DNA of 64,000 nt from assembly GCA_027924585.1 (NCBI GenBank), contig BSBM01001067.1, forward strand, positions 870,001 to 934,000. The letters are read 5' to 3'. Each line of letters opens with the position of its first letter. Position 1 is the first letter of the stretch. Positions 34,058-44,973 of this stretch are shown piece by piece. The notes under the pieces are model-generated. The model ran no database searches, had not been told where the DNA came from, and saw nothing but the letters and a program-made list of their open reading frames with translations. The stretch is from Larix kaempferi (Eukaryota; Streptophyta; Pinopsida; Pinales; Pinaceae). A program made the translations under genes and the position numbers.

Positions 34058-34373
34058 AGTTCAGGAGTTGGTGGATCTCAAGAATTATTCGAGACACATG
34101 CATGCAGATTGATGTCCAATAATTTAATTAAGGAGATTCGTAAGTTGGGAGTTTAGGGAGGTGGAATAAATGATCTCGAGAATTCAACTTGGGAGCTACA
34201 ATTTTATGAGGGATATGAAGTAGTGTGATGAAGCCCTACCTAATCTAGGAATTGTTTTCAAAGAAGAAGCTTCTGAAGAATGTTTTGGTTTTGATATTTT
34301 AAGTTTTTCATTCAGTGTATTTTATCTTCATTTAGTATGGTTTGCTTTCAATTCTATAAGCCTTAAGAGGGGG

Positions 34374-34611
34374 TGTTATAATATGAGGCTTATTGTGTAA
34401 AATAGTCACTTTGACTTTAGGTTGGGCTAATATTCACTTTCTGTGTAAAGCAATTTATCCCACATTCATAAGTGGAAATAACTTGCTTAGTGAATATTTA
34501 GTATATAAGGAGGTGAACTCCATTGTAATACATGCACCAATTACTCATAACACAATCATGTGTTATTTTGTGTATCTCTTGTGTAATTAGGGTTTCTAAG
34601 TTTCTGTAGCA
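34374..34611 (+). repeat. 3' LTR of the gag-array element (238 bp)
   Basis: Preceded by CCTTAAGAGGGGG. Starts TGTTATAATATGAGGC, ends TTCTGTAGCA, and is followed by the TSD CCAAT. It is about 27 bp shorter than the 5' copy, mainly because a duplicated CACCAATGAATCATAATACATG-type stretch is absent. Confidence 0.92.
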
Positions 34612-35569
34612 CCAATGGTAGTAGGAAGTGTAACACTTTTTAAGAATCTCCTTTTTAGCCTTTTGGACATGTTACTTTGATAAGAAAAACTGCATAATTT
34701 TTCTCTACCCATTCTAAGCTATATTATTATCTCCTATTACTGCAAGAATATCAATGCCCCTATAAGTATGTATTTATGTTTTATAGTTAGAACTTAGAAC
34801 ACAATATCTTATATAGTACTAGGTGGTTCGTTTGTCTAGAATTCATTTGCCTGTCAAGGTCCTATCAAGGTCAAGTGTATAAATCAATAATCAGTTTAAC
34901 CAGGAGCTTTGAGATAGATCGGGAATAGAAATAGCCCTAGCTATGTCCTCCAGGGTACATGAGTCAAACGTCCCTATTTAAGGAAAGCACAACCAAACAA
35001 AACATAAATCATTTGAATTATAAATTGTGCATATTTGGATGAATTGATGTAAGTACACAACTCAACATGATCATCGTATCCACGGTGTTAAGGGGCTAAC
35101 TAATTCCAGGGTGTTGTTATGTACATCTTGAGGTTCAAATCTTGTTCATGGACACAGCATCTAATATCAAAGCCATTACCTTGATAAAGAAGAAATGGGT
35201 TCTCTGTATTCACAATCAAGTCCTAGGAAGTATGATGAAAAACATCAGCACACATGCTACTAAGTAAAACGAAGAATTATCATTTCATACTAACTTGTTC
35301 TATCAGGCATCTATGGTACACAAAGTAAGACACTACATAAAAAAGAAAGCTTCAAATTCCAATGGAACTAGCAGGCTGGATTAGTTTCTCACTGAAGTAC
35401 AATACACCAATTATCTCTTTCTTCATATGAGGAAATGAAAAAGAAAATCAGAACATATTGTAAAATAATTATGGTCTGCTACAAATACATTCTATCAAAA
35501 AGTTGAGGATCCAAAACAAAAAGAGCATTAAAATCAACCATGCAATATTTATTTGTTTACTGGACAGGT

Positions 35570-35607
35570 GTCATCCTGCAGCAAGCTACACCGCTAATGA
35601 TCTAAAG
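35570..35607 (+). other. Possible short host exon
   Basis: Follows an acceptor-like TTTACTGGACAG and reads CHPAASYTANDLK before a donor-like GTAAGG. Phase with the downstream candidate is not consistent under the simplest splicing, so this is weak. No family recognised. Confidence 0.2.
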
Positions 35608-35952
35608 TAAGGAAACTCATTAAAGAGTCTTCAAACTGCCTACTGTGTAAATTGAGATAATGTGCACCTCAGAATGTCCTTACAATCAAGCTCAGAATGA
35701 TAACAGTGATGACTACTACATAATTCATGGCTCAGGCAAAACATCAGGCCATAGTATTATTGTTCTTCTGCCCTTTCATTGTGTGTTCTTCATAAATAGT
35801 ATTCTAGAGATCAGACTAATGTTCAGATTGTATTTTAGAATAATAACACGAAGGTATGAACACATGCATTACTTGAAATTTAATGCTTTCAGACATTACC
35901 ATTAACAAAGTTGTATACTATACATCTTCTCTTATCCATTTTTTCTTCATAG

Positions 35953-36022
35953 AGATTATGCTGACTGGCTCCCAGCAGATGCTCTCAACTTCTTGGATGG
36001 TGGATTCCCTCCAGAAGCATAG
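35953..36022 (+). other. Possible terminal exon of a host gene
   Basis: A strong acceptor context (CCATTTTTTCTTCATAG) is followed by a frame reading DYADWLPADALNFLDGGFPP then EA and TAG. Its composition is protein-like and unlike the transposon debris around it. I do not recognise the protein. It could be the last exon of a gene with transposon-filled introns, or a captured or decayed fragment. Confidence 0.3.
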
Positions 36023-36613
36023 ACATAAGAGTAGAAGCTAAGCATTGCAGCACTGTTTAAACAAGGAAAGAACAAACTAGCAAATAAGGAATCAAATACA
36101 AACACTATAAATCTATTCATAGACATTCTTTAAGGGAAAACATAGAAACCAGTTATTTATCATTTAACCATGGAGGTGATCTAACCCAAAAAACACACAT
36201 CAAACTAACACTTGAATTATGCAATAAAATGCCCCCCCCTTGGAGTGCCTCAAATTGAGAAAGAATCAATTGACTTAAGAAGCACAATAGAAGATAGAGC
36301 CATGGAGTTCGGTTGTGAAAGTACTGCATAATGAATGTCAAAGAGAAGAAAATCAATTATCCTCCATCAAACAAGTGCAATAGAAACACATGGGGAGTGT
36401 TTGTTAAATAGGCTCGACTCTGGTATGTGTTGCGGCAAATGTGTCAAAAAAGAAAAGAATATTTCAAACGTGCTCTTGAACCTGGCTAGAGTTGGGGATG
36501 AATATAGATGAGAAAAGATGTTGATTTTAATGTAATGAGGATTGATTGTTTTGAAACCCTAACGACAGCCAAAGGATTGGCTCTTTATCAACGATTCATC
36601 CTAAGGTGTTAAT

Positions 36614-37155
36614 TGTTAAAATGTGCATAATGATTGTTTAGTGGTCACATTTATTGTTGTACTACTTGTCATTATGATGGTTGTCAGAGTATTATTATTA
36701 AGCATTTGTACACATAATGAGACATCATTAGACTACGTGAAAACTCAAAGATCAACCATTAGTGGCTTATAATTTTTAGTTAACTCACTAAATCCTACAA
36801 GTGAGTTTATCCCATATTTATCATGGAGTTTGTTCTCCCATCCCTCAAGCACATATAAGAAAGGTCTTGGAGGCACAATAGTTTACTGTGTGCTTGAGAG
36901 AGTGTATGGATACCATTTGAACTCCTTAATTAAGAGTGTGTTCAAGCTATTGTAATAAAAGATTTTCTGAAAAATAGAAAGCTAATTTCTTGTGGATGTT
37001 TACCCCACCTTGGGGTTTTACCACATTAAACCTGGTTCTGTCATGTTTTTCTATTTGATCTACTTATGTGTTTTTATGCTTTCCATAGGAGATTAGATTG
37101 ACTAGATCTTGGTGTTTGTGCTTAATGTTATGTATAATTTTCACCTGAATTTACA
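36614..37155 (+). mobile_element. Solo LTR (542 bp)
   Basis: Starts TGTTAAAATGTGCATAATG and ends GAATTTACA. It is flanked by a perfect TTAAT repeat (36609-36613 and 37156-37160). It carries a TGGATGTTTACCCCACCTTG block and AATAAAAGATTTT polyadenylation-like sequence. No internal domain or second LTR adjoins it, so it is the product of recombination between two LTRs. Confidence 0.8.
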
Positions 37156-37842
37156 TTAATAAGATGGACAACAGTTACACCACATTATTGAATTCTGGAA
37201 TTTTCATCCCTGACAGATATGGGAAATTTAGAGCTTGAAAGAAGATATAGTTTGTCCAGCCAATGCTCTGGCTAGAATGTAGTTGGAGATTTAGAAGACA
37301 ATTCCCAATCAACAGTGAGGAAGTCATTGGTACTTATATTAAAAGAGTATGAGAATAGAGGTTGCTAGGTCATTTTTCAAGTTGAAGAACCTGGAAAACA
37401 AAACATTGCAGATATTATATTTATCAAACCAGAGATGCCAAAAAAGGAAGATAAGAATAACTAATAAAGTTCAAATATGTGAGATTTTTGGGTCACTACA
37501 AAAGTGTTTACACTATGTTTGAGGGGGATTCATGGGATTTGGGGTACATGGTGTATGTTCAGCCCCTTGATGGTTTGAGATGGATTGTAGCATGAGAGAT
37601 GGATCATGATGGATATGCACAATTGAGATAGCTTGCTCAGTGGATGCTTGACCTCAAGATGGTAGTAGCTTAGTGTTCTTCCCTTAGACATTGGAGATCT
37701 CTTGCTTGGATGGTGGATGCCCTTTGGTCACATGGAGGACTCACTTGGTAGGAGAATGCCCTACAAGGGATATGGAATATTTTTCATCTTGGAAGAGGGA
37801 TTGGAGCCCTAGACAACATGGGCGTACTCAGTTGCTTACTTG

Positions 37843-38291
37843 TGTTGGTGATTGTAGCTGCGTGAGGTATCTTCACACAAGTCGGCCCACAAGAAGATTA
37901 TAATAAATTGTATTTTTTTGTTCTAGAAGACAAGTCGGCCCCAATAGAAAAAAAGGTCAAGCAAAGTCAAGTATAAATAAAGTGTCACCTCATTCATTCT
38001 CACATCAAGCAAGTTCGCTCAAGCAAAGGAGAAGACTGCTTCTAGGGTTTCTATCTTGGGGTTTACTCTTCTATGTGATCTCTCTTGTACTAGATCACTC
38101 TTATATCTGGTTGTACTTGTATCATGGACTGAAATCTCTGAATAAGAAAAGGTTGTTGGGTTTTCTCCCTTGTGGTTTCCCAGGCTAAATTCTTTGTGTC
38201 GTGTTTCTATGCATGGTTATTCTTTCAGTGATCCTATTTTATTTCCGCTGCAAATAAGATTGAAATTATACTGCTATCTTAAAATCTAACA
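37843..38291 (+). repeat. 5' LTR of degenerate copia
   Basis: Shares GCGTGAGGTATC-TCACA, AAGTCGGCCC, GTCAAGCAAAGTCAAG and TAAATAAAGTGTCACC with the 3' LTR. It lacks two short internal duplications found there. Confidence 0.92.
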
Positions 38292-38665
38292 TAGAGTCAG
38301 AGCGGTGCTAAATAGATGCCACTGCCGAAAACTAGGGCATCCATGTTTGGGTGTCTCTCCATAATTTCTCTTGAAAAGAGCTCTTGGGAAACTCACCCTA
38401 GGAGGGCGCACTTTTTTGTGGAGGAAAATTCCAAATTGGTGAAGTGAAAAATTTTGACCTAATTTTTGTCGAAACTGGGAAATTAGGGTTTCAGTTTTTG
38501 AGTTGTTTTGTCCACAGATCCAGAAGAAAAGCAGGTCTATTCAACTCGCCCTAGGAGGGCACATCTATCTGTGGAATCAGATTTTCAAAATTCCAAACTT
38601 CAATTTTGACCTAACTCCTGCTAGGGTTTTTGAACCAAATTTTCAGATCTCAGCTTGCAGTCACA

Positions 38666-39561
38666 ATGAACAATGTTAAAGTGGAATATAGACTTGATGG
38701 GGATTCCAACTTTAACTCATGGAAGTCTAGGGTACTCATCATCCTAGAGGAGAATGATCTTCTGAAATTCGTAAATGATAAGGTACCAGAACCAGAAGAA
38801 GAAGAGGAAAAGTCTAAATGGAGGAAGAGTGATGCTAAGGCAAGGAGGATTCTAATAGACTCTGTAAAAGATCACTTGATACCTCAGATCTCTCAAAAGA
38901 AGACAGCCAAGAAGATGTTTGATGTCTTGAAGAAGCTATTTGAGAATAGCAATATCAACAGAGCACTTTCCTTAAGACAGCAACTCTCCAATATCAAGAT
39001 GACAAGTGCAGACTCAGTTGCATCCTACCTCATGAAGATTTCGAACTAAGAGATCAGTTGAGCACCATTGGGGAAATAGTTAAAGACAGAGCTTGTCATG
39101 ATGACCCTCAATGATCTTCCCCATTCTTGGGAACCATTCATTTATAGCAATAGTGGGCGATCCAAATTGCCCAAAGTTGATCATTTATGGGCAGATTGAC
39201 AAGAAGAATCCAGACTTGCAGCTAGAGACAAGTTGCATGGCTCTCAACATGAAGAAAGCAAAGCCCTTGCAGCACATGCTAGAAGAGGAAAAGGTAAGGG
39301 AAGGAAGAATCAAGGCAGAAAAGATAAAGGTGAAGTATCAGGTCCAATTCCAGAACAAAAGAAGAAGGACCCTTCACATATTCAGTGCTTCAGATGTCAG
39401 AAGCACGGTCACTATGCCAGACATTGTCTAGAACCAAAGAAAAGAAAGTACCGTGCTTCCACTATTGATGTTGATGAAGATACTCCACTAAAGAGGTCAA
39501 GGAATGCAAAAGATGATCTTGAGGAAAGTACAGAAGATCGTCGAAAGGAGTACTTTTTCTA
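38666..39561 (+). pseudogene. gag: Copia Gag with frame changes
   Basis: Starts MNNVKVEYRLDGDSNFNSWK and follows Gag layout: SRVLIILEENDLLKF, AKARRILIDSVKDHLIPQIS, NINRALSLRQQLSNIKM. Frame changes occur near 39047 and 39100. The C-terminal part has the knuckle CFRCQKHGHYARHC (about 39388-39430) and ends RRKEYFF. The Glu-rich EPEEEEEK insert (about residue 44) is unusual compared with the Gag at 28624. Confidence 0.85.
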
Positions 39562-39883
39562 GTACACTCTATGGGTGCACCAATGACTGCAGTACCCAAA
39601 TGATGTGATTGTCATTGGTTATGTATGAAGATCTAGGATGGAGAAAGAAGATGAAGATATGAGGACTCCCGTTATTTCTGTAAGGAGGCAAAGATCAAGA
39701 GGGAGCCAACAAAACAATAAAAGATAAGTATTTGTACTGTCATTTGAGTTATTCTTTAAATCTTTGAATGTTTGGTTTAAAGGATAATGTTCACAATAGT
39801 TATATGTAGATATGTGATACAATTTTCTTTTATGCATTTATATATGACTGAGATTGACGAGCAGTAGGCTTATGTAGTGCATG

Positions 39884-39884
<1 letters not shown>

Positions 39885-39925
<41 letters not shown>
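39885..39925. repeat. (AT)n microsatellite
   Basis: Uninterrupted TA dinucleotides for about 40 bp inside the decayed internal region of the copia element. Confidence 0.95.
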
Positions 39926-39930
<5 letters not shown>

Positions 39931-40317
39931 AAGTAGCCTATAGTGTTGCACAACAATCCATGAGCGCTTGTTGGAACTAGTCTAGGATGAAACCTCTTTG
40001 CTGACATGCCCGGAGTAGTGCGCGCTCTTAATAGTATGTTTTGGTGGAGATGGAAGGCATCCAGATAGTTACCAAGTGTGTGTGGGATATGGATGGATGT
40101 TATGCCGAAGCATTGGCTAAGATGCTTAGATAACTATGTGAACTATTGCATTGAAATGCCAATATGATGTCATTGAATTTCATGATTATGCAATGTTGGT
40201 AACTAATTGACTGAACTTGACTTGTAGGAAAGATCATGTGCTATGACCTACAAGAGACTTGTTTCGAAGAACAAGTGATAGTTGTTCAACAAGAGGACAA
40301 GTGATGGATGTGAAGAT

Positions 40318-40640
40318 CCCGTTGATACTCAAATGCAGAGGGAGTTAGCCTCGGAGTTTGAGGTGAAGGACCTTGAACTGATACATTATTACTTGGGATT
40401 AGGGGTGTGGCAGAGACATAAGCGATGTTCCTGAGTCAGGAGAAGTATACTATTGATGTCCTGAGGAAATTTGGGATGATGGACTGAAGTCCATGGCAAC
40501 ACCTATGGTGACGAATATGAAGAAGTTGAATGACTCGACCTCCGAGTTAAAGTTGGTAGATCCTACCATGAACATACAACTGACCGAGTCATTGATGTAT
40601 TTGGATAACAACAAACCAAATATTTGCATTGCACTCTCGT
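40318..40640 (+). pseudogene. Copia reverse transcriptase 3' remnant
   Basis: MQRELASEFEVKDLELIHYY with LGLGVWQ matches the end of copia RT (compare EMTDIGLMHYYLGMEVWQ in the element at 27373). It is followed in shifted frames by LRKFGMMD, ATPMVTNMKKL and SLMYL-like pieces. The upstream palm domain with YxDD is missing. Confidence 0.8.
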
Positions 40641-40742
40641 GAGAAGCTATGCAGAGCCAGTGTTCAAGATGCGATTCAGATTGGCATCTAGGATGACAGC
40701 TTGTATAGACTGATGGACTAGCCAGTGAGTAACTCCAGAGGG

Positions 40743-43393
40743 AAATGTTACAAAAACCGAATCGGTGGTTGAACCAGCCGACCCTGAGAACCAGAACCAG
40801 ACCGGAACTGGACCAAAATCGAAAGAAAAAAACCGGATCACAAAACCGATTCACCAAAAATAAATAAAATATTCAAATTTTGAAAAATTATATATATATT
40901 CATGTGCATCCATGTGAATTCAAACCATTATACACAAAATATGCAAAGTTTCTCATTTATATAGCAAATAAGAGTGCATAGAACCAAAATAGCAGTTAGC
41001 ACTGAGTGCAATACATGTCTAAATCAAACTACATCAAAAAGACTCTAAATGGCCTATAAAAAAGACTAGAGTCAAAGACTAAACAATCTAATCATCATAA
41101 TCATCTGAATCCTCGGGATTAGAGGCCTATGACTCAGGCTCTGAGCCATCATCTCCATCCTGATCCTCAATATGGGGAGTCTGGGCTTGGGCCACCTGAC
41201 TTGACTCCCCTGGTCCAGAAGGCACCTGTTCAACATCACCTTCCACATCCTGTTGTTGTGGAAGTGGGTCCAAATCTATCCATGAAAGGTCTTCATTGTC
41301 AATGTCAAATGTTGGTAGCTGAGTCTCCACAACCCAATCTGTTGAGGCATCACCATCATCCAAGAATATGGAAGACGATTCAGGGGTCCTATTCTGCAAT
41401 TGGTTGCGCCTCAACCTAAGTTTGTACTGAACAAATACCATATCATTCAACCGTTTTTTCTCTAAACGATTTCGCTTCTTGGTGTGTATACGATCAAAAA
41501 CACTCCAATTGTGCTCACAACCGAAAGCACTACATGTTTGGCTGAATATTCGAACTACAAACTTCTGCAAATCATGGTTGGCCTGACAAGCTCTTTTTCA
41601 CCAGTGCATTTTCTCATAACGGTCAAAACCCATGTGTGGTTGTAAATGTATCTTGTTATGGATTTTGCTTGTTCCACACTTTTTCACCCACTCAATTTTC
41701 CCAATATCTTCAAGCATGAGGTCCAAACAATGGGCTACACATGGAGTCCACCAAATGGTGGGATGTTTATCCTCTAACATCCTTATGGCTACAACATAGT
41801 TGGAGGCATTATCTGTGATAATTTGTACTGCATTTTCCCACCCCACCTCCTGAACTACATCATCCAAAAGACGAAATAGTAAATGTGCATCCTTCACTTG
41901 ATCAGATGCATCCATTGATCTAAGGAACATAGTTCCTTTTGGGCAAGCAACTAGGAAGTTCACAATGGTGCGGCCTCTTGAATCAGTCCATCCATCGGAC
42001 ATGATCGTGCACCCTGTTTTACTCCGTGATTTTTTGAACTCTGAGAGGTATTCTTGTACTCTTTCCACTTTATTTTTTAAAAGTGGCCCCCTAATATCTT
42101 ATAACTGGGGCTCTTAAAGCTTGGACCACATGAAGTTACAACATCCAACATAGGTTGATAATAAACAGACCTTGCAACATTGAAAGGTATGTCTGCATCA
42201 TACCACCATCTAGCAATGCATTCCCAAGCAGCCTCCTTTTCCACCTTCTTCCAATTGGCATCAATGGTGGGCTGAGCACCAGGGGTAGTGCGGGGTTGAA
42301 AGAAAAACCCAAGGTTGCCACGGGGCCTTTTAAATTGGGATGTATTGCTACCAACACCACCAACTGCAACATTTTCTTCCCTAGGTATGGTATAAGGATC
42401 ATGGATAGGATTTGGAAAACTAGAGGATTCTTCAAAACTACGGTTTCTCTCAGAAAAATCAGAGCTACAACTTCTCCCTGCTCTTTTTGGACCCTCTCTT
42501 TTCTAGCTTTTTCGGCTTGGTAAGATTCAAGATGACCAAGCATCTCAGCTCTCAAGTCATCAGAGACTTTCGGGCATGGTCTTACATTCCCCCTTGCACC
42601 TGCTAAATGTTGTTTCAGTCTATGTATACCTCCCCCACCAAACTCCTTCTGACAATAGTTACACACAATTTTCCCCTCAACTAATTGACAATGTACCCAT
42701 GCAGGATCCTTTCTATCTTTGGGAGCCATGGAAAGCAATATAAATCTGCAAATAAAAAGTAAAACCCTACTTTTTTAAATTCTATGAAAAAAACCGATTT
42801 CAAATTTTCAGAGACTAATCACTATAGGATTAAAGGAATACATGGCTCATTTCACATACCTTGAAGAGACGCCTCCAAATCTACCCAAGAAATTCAACCT
42901 TGAGTGGGCTCAAAATATGCTCCACATCTGCTCCAATTCTGCTCCAAATGTCTCCAAAACAAATCAGCCCATACACTCCGCAAAAATACTCCTTCAATCC
43001 TCTCTTCAAATCAACCTAGAAACCAGCCATAAGACCCTCTACAATCAACACTCAAAGAACCGAAGATTCAAGACCCCCAAGCACAAACTCGAAATTTGGA
43101 AAGACTCCAATGAAGAGTGAAAGAGAGGAGGTGGGGGTCTTTTTATAGCTTCGTTATGGTGTTTAGGGTTGTCCACATTCATCCCCCCAACACCAACTTC
43201 CTTTTTTTTTAAATTAAAAAAAATTGATTTTGGTCGGTCGTACGGCTCCGTACGGCTGTTGTACGGACCGGTCGGTTTCATGATGAAAACCGGTTCCAAT
43301 CGGAACTGAACCAAAGCGGTTCAGACCGGAAAACCACCGGAACCGAGCTAACCAGCCAGTTTTCCCTAAACCAGTTCGGTTTTTGTAACCTTG
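40743..43393 (-). mobile_element. hAT transposon, internally deleted
   Basis: Flanked by a perfect 8-bp TSD CCAGAGGG (40735-40742 and 43394-43401), diagnostic for hAT. Ends are AAATGTTACAAAAACCGAAT on the left and, as reverse complement, CAAGGTTACAAAAACCGAAC on the right; CAAGG fits the hAT terminal consensus. The transposase is on the minus strand and lacks its middle. Subterminal regions are rich in ACCGG/CCGGT and GTACGG words. Confidence 0.93.
41127..42729 (-). pseudogene. hAT transposase (BED, DUF659, hATC) with internal deletion
   Basis: ATG at 42729 gives MAPKDRKDPAWVHCQLVEGK, then a BED zinc finger (CNYCQKEFGGGGIHRLKQHL). After frame changes, DUF659 follows at 42068-41598: GCTIMSDGWTDSRGRTIVNF, ASDQVKDAHLLFRLLDDVV, IITDNASNYV, WWTPCVAHCLDLMLEDI. 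Sequence then jumps near 41580 to the hATC dimerisation domain (CEHNWSVFDRIHTKKRNRLE; the family usually has CERNWS) and an acidic tail. The central catalytic part between the two is absent. It would have excised and inserted the element, but cannot act as it stands. Confidence 0.9.
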
Positions 43394-43539
43394 CCAGAGG
43401 GAGAGTATGATGCAGAGTTCCAAAGGGATTCTGGAATGATATCCAGTGACATAGAGAGAGCAAGAGGCTCATTTCAGTAAACTCACTGATGGATGAGCAA
43501 CAATGTCCAGTAGTGGTATGCTATGGTGCAGAGGGGAGC

Positions 43540-43682
43540 AATCCAGCTCCTGTATATTCATACAATGATCAGATTGCCGACATTCTCACCCAGCCTCTTC
43601 CCAAGCCGAAGTTTGTGTACTTCCGAGATAGGCTTGGAGTGGTGGAGAATGTCTCCCTCGTGGAGAGGGAGTTTGCAACATC
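43540..43682 (+). pseudogene. Copia RNase H C-terminal remnant
   Basis: DQIADILTQPLPKPKFVYFR then DRLGVVENVSLVEREF is the conserved end of copia RNase H. It joins, across the hAT insertion, to decayed sequence before 40735. Confidence 0.85.
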
Positions 43683-43852
43683 AATGATATATTCTCCCTA
43701 GACTGAGAATAGTGGAATTCTCCATGTGAGGGAGAGATCTCTATTGTGGACATATCGATGGATTGATATGTTGTGCATGGGCGCACTCCTCGCTGAGTTT
43801 AGTTACCATGGGATGCATGGGTGCACTCCTCGCTAAGTTGAGTTACCATGTT

Positions 43853-44385
43853 GACTCCCCGATGGACTGGGTTGACTCGTTGACTCCTTGATGGACTGAG
43901 TTGAGTCGTTACATGTGGACTCCTAGATGGATTGAGTTGACTCATTACACATGTTGACTCCCTAATGGATTGGGTTGAGTCGTTAACTCCTCGATGGACT
44001 GAGTTGAGTAGTTACATGTGGACTCCTCGATGGACTAAGTTGAGTCGTTACACATGTTGTCTCCCCGATGGACTGGGTTGAGTCGTTGACTCCTCAATGG
44101 ACTGAGTTGAGTCATTACATGTGGACTCCTTGATGGACTAAGTTGAGTCGTTACACATGTTGACTCCCCGATGAACTAGGTTGAGTCGTTGACTCCTCAG
44201 TGGACTGAGTTGAGTCATTACATGTGGACTCCTCGATGGACTAAGTTGAGTCGCTCCCCGATGGACTAAGTTGAATCGTTACACATGTTGACTCCCCGAT
44301 GGACTGGGTTGAGTTGTTGACTCCTTAATGGACTGAGTTGAGTCGGTGACACTTCTTGATGGACTGAGTTGTGTCGGAATACCTT
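43853..44385 (+). repeat. Minisatellite of ~34-bp units in the copia 3' region
   Basis: About fifteen variants of GACTCCTCGATGGACTGAGT plus TGAGTCGTTACA run between the RNase H remnant and the 3' LTR. A higher-order period of roughly 100 bp alternates GGGTTGAGTCGTTGACTCC, ACATGTGGACTCC and ACACATGTTGACTCCCCG variants. Two related GCACTCCTCGCT units precede it near 43780. Confidence 0.88.
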
Positions 44386-44478
44386 TCTTACGATGACGAG
44401 ATGTTCAAGACAACAATGATGTTCAAATGATGTACAGATGTGTTTCAGCATGATGATACCTCCCTAACTAAGAGGGAG

Positions 44479-44973
44479 TGTTGGTGATTGTAGCTGCGTG
44501 AGGTATCCTCACAGAAGTCGACCCACAAGAAGATTATAATAAATTGTAATTTATTGTTCTAGAAGACAAGTCGGCCCAAGCAAGATAGACAAGTCAGCCC
44601 TAATAGAAGAAAAGGTCAAGCAAAGTCAAGCATAAATAAAGTGTCACCTTATTCATTCTCGCATCAAGCAAGTTCACTCAAGCAAAGGAGAAGTTCGCTC
44701 AAGCAAAGGAGAAAACTACTTCTAGGATTTCTATCTCGGGTTTATCCTTCTATGTGATCTCTCTTGTACTAGATCACTCTTATATCTGGTTGTACTTGTA
44801 TCTTCGACTAGAATCTTTGAATAAGAAAAGGTTGTTGGGTTTTCTCCCTTGTGGTTTCCCAGGATGAATTCTTTGTGTCAGTGTGTTTTTGTGCATGGTT
44901 ATTCTTTTAGTGATCCTATTTTATTCCTGTTGCAAATAAGATTGAAAGTATACTGCTATCTTAAAATCTAACA
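44479..44973 (+). repeat. 3' LTR of degenerate copia
   Basis: Same start and end as the 5' copy. It has an extra CAAGATAGACAAGTC-like segment and a duplicated GTTCGCTCAAGCAAAGGAGA. Confidence 0.92.

Larger units (their letters stand above)
20442..34611 (+). mobile_element. Pol-less copia-like LTR element with a five-fold gag array (nested copia inside)
   Basis: Short LTRs at 20442-20706 and 34374-34611 start TGTTA and end CA. They are flanked by a perfect 5-bp TSD, CCAAT (20437-20441 and 34612-34616). A TGGTATCAAAGCC primer-binding site follows the 5' LTR, and an AAGAGGGGG polypurine tract precedes the 3' LTR. Removing the nested copia (27373-34062) leaves about 7.5 kb. The interior shows only gag-type sequence, repeated in tandem, with no reverse transcriptase, integrase or RNase H. 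This matches the gag-only non-autonomous LTR elements known in plants as TR-GAG, but the gag multiplication is unusual. Confidence 0.9.
34617..36613. other. Spacer, mostly without a recognisable gene
   Basis: Flanked by the gag-array element and a solo LTR, with no transposon signature inside. Two exon-like segments (35570-35607 and 35953-36022) are the only coding hints; otherwise AT-rich and featureless. Confidence 0.5.
37843..44973 (+). mobile_element. Degenerate Ty1-copia element with a hAT inside
   Basis: LTRs at 37843-38291 (449 bp) and 44479-44973 (495 bp) start TGTTGGTGATTGTAGC and end AATCTAACA. A perfect 5-bp TSD ACTTG flanks them (37838-37842 and 44974-44978). The PBS is decayed (TAGAGTCAGAGC). 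AAGAGGGAG precedes the 3' LTR. Gag is recognisable, integrase and most of the reverse transcriptase are lost, and pieces of RT and RNase H remain on either side of a hAT transposon. Confidence 0.93.

Noticed and set aside
40450-40857. 135-codon minus-strand frame crossing the left hAT end
   Set aside because: It spans the TSD and terminal repeat of the hAT insertion, so it is a chance fusion of copia remnant and hAT end.
43045-43472. Overlapping minus-strand frames rich in Arg/Phe/Gly near the right hAT end
   Set aside because: Produced by the ACCGG/CCGGT subterminal repeats of the hAT; no domain.
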